Of a stretch of 5,751 bases of DNA, positions 5,513-5,751 are shown piece by piece. The DNA is from Chloroflexota bacterium (lineage in GTDB: Bacteria; Chloroflexota; Dehalococcoidia; Lucifugimonadales; Lucifugimonadaceae). The stretch's first letter is position 1, and every line of letters begins with the position of its first letter. The stretch is from positions 4,451 to 10,201 of the forward strand of contig VXTA01000112.1 of the NCBI GenBank assembly GCA_009837685.1. The letters are read 5' to 3'. The translations under genes and the position numbers were made by a program. The notes below the pieces were generated by a model. The model was given only the letters and a program-made list of their open reading frames with translations. It did not search any database and was not told the DNA's origin.

Positions 5513-5751
5513 TCAGAAAACAGCGATCGGATTGACGGGCGATCCGGTAACCGTAGGCAATCTGAGCGGCAGGATGTTGATGAGGAATTCCCATCTTCCG
5601 CGTTCGGAGCAAGCCGCCGAGATGTCGTCAAGCCAAGCGTTGTCTAGAATCCACAATCCCATACCGCCGATCCCGACTTGGTGGACGGGGTTGCTGATAC
5701 GGTCGTAGCCTGTCGGCTGGACATCATTGCCAGTGTCCGAACCCATCACAG
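5513..5751 (-). CDS. Cyclase-family protein, C-terminal part (start beyond window)
   Basis: The last 78 codons of a minus-strand gene are visible; the frame is open to the window edge, so the N-terminus is missing. The segment contains GSDTGND (3-9), NPVHQVGI (20-27), GLWILDNAWLDDIS (31-44) and EFLINILPLRLP followed by TVTGSPVNPIAVF (54-78). This order matches the end of cyclase/kynurenine-formamidase-like metal-dependent hydrolases (PF04199): the PVH segment, the ILEN-type strand plus helix, then F-x-x-x-PL-x-L-x-x-x-TGSPV-x-PIA. The metal-binding HxGTHxDxxxH motif should lie upstream, outside the window, so activity and substrate cannot be judged. The GTG at 5749 and ATG at 5746 fall inside the conserved region and are not true starts. 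The stop is 16 nt from that of the rnhB fusion (convergent). Confidence 0.8.
   Translation of the reverse strand, partial: VMGSDTGNDVQPTGYDRISNPVHQVGIGGMGLWILDNAWLDDISAACSERGRWEFLINILPLRLPTVTGSPVNPIAVF

Noticed and set aside
5493..5516. Inverted repeat CTGATC / GATCAG between the convergent rnhB fusion and cyclase gene
   Set aside because: It has a 12-nt loop, a short stem containing the self-palindromic CTGATCAG, and no T-run on either strand; not a credible intrinsic terminator.
5412..5708. 98-codon plus-strand open frame over the rnhB fusion end and cyclase gene
   Set aside because: It overlaps the YraN C-terminus and lies antisense to the cyclase-family C-terminus; no coding signature.

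Overview
The window (5,751 bp, roughly mid-50s % GC by eye) is dense bacterial core-genome sequence. It holds eight protein genes, short gaps, and no RNA genes, mobile elements or CRISPR. The protein style, the RNase HII-YraN fusion and the neighbouring cyclase-family gene point to an uncultured Chloroflexota lineage, most likely Dehalococcoidia/SAR202-like. That placement is an inference from family resemblance; no marker gene here proves it.

Region 1 (1-2139, plus strand) is a compact operon: thiL (5' end cut by the window edge), tsaE and tsaB. The thiL-tsaE gap is 10 nt and tsaE/tsaB overlap by ATGA. ThiL makes thiamine diphosphate. TsaE and TsaB are two of the proteins that make the t6A37 modification of ANN-decoding tRNAs. 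Region 2 (2140-2686) is an 82-nt gap with a perfect 12-bp palindrome, followed by ndk (nucleoside diphosphate kinase).

Region 3 (2696-3073, minus strand) is rsfS, the ribosomal silencing factor, convergent with ndk (9 nt between stops) and divergent from mnmA. Its TATAAT box ends only 10 nt before the ATG, suggesting a nearly leaderless mRNA. Region 4 (3074-4373) is the divergent intergenic region and mnmA (tRNA 2-thiouridine34 synthesis). mnmA has no Shine-Dalgarno of its own. A 21-codon leader ORF with a good Shine-Dalgarno runs into the mnmA start and ends 4 nt past its ATG, an arrangement that suggests translational coupling.

Region 5 (4374-5496) is a single ORF fusing RNase HII (rnhB) to a YraN/UPF0102 nuclease-fold domain. 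Its coding strand is C-rich, unlike the G-rich genes before it. Region 6 (5513-5751, minus strand) is the C-terminal end of a cyclase/kynurenine-formamidase-like protein, running off the window.

Functionally the window is translation and nucleotide housekeeping: two tRNA anticodon-loop modifications (t6A37 and s2U34, which can coexist on tRNA-Lys), ribosome silencing, NTP balancing and RNA-DNA hybrid removal. I do not see a new defence or mobile system. The best leads are the mnmA leader ORF, the rnhB-yraN fusion and the leaderless-looking starts.
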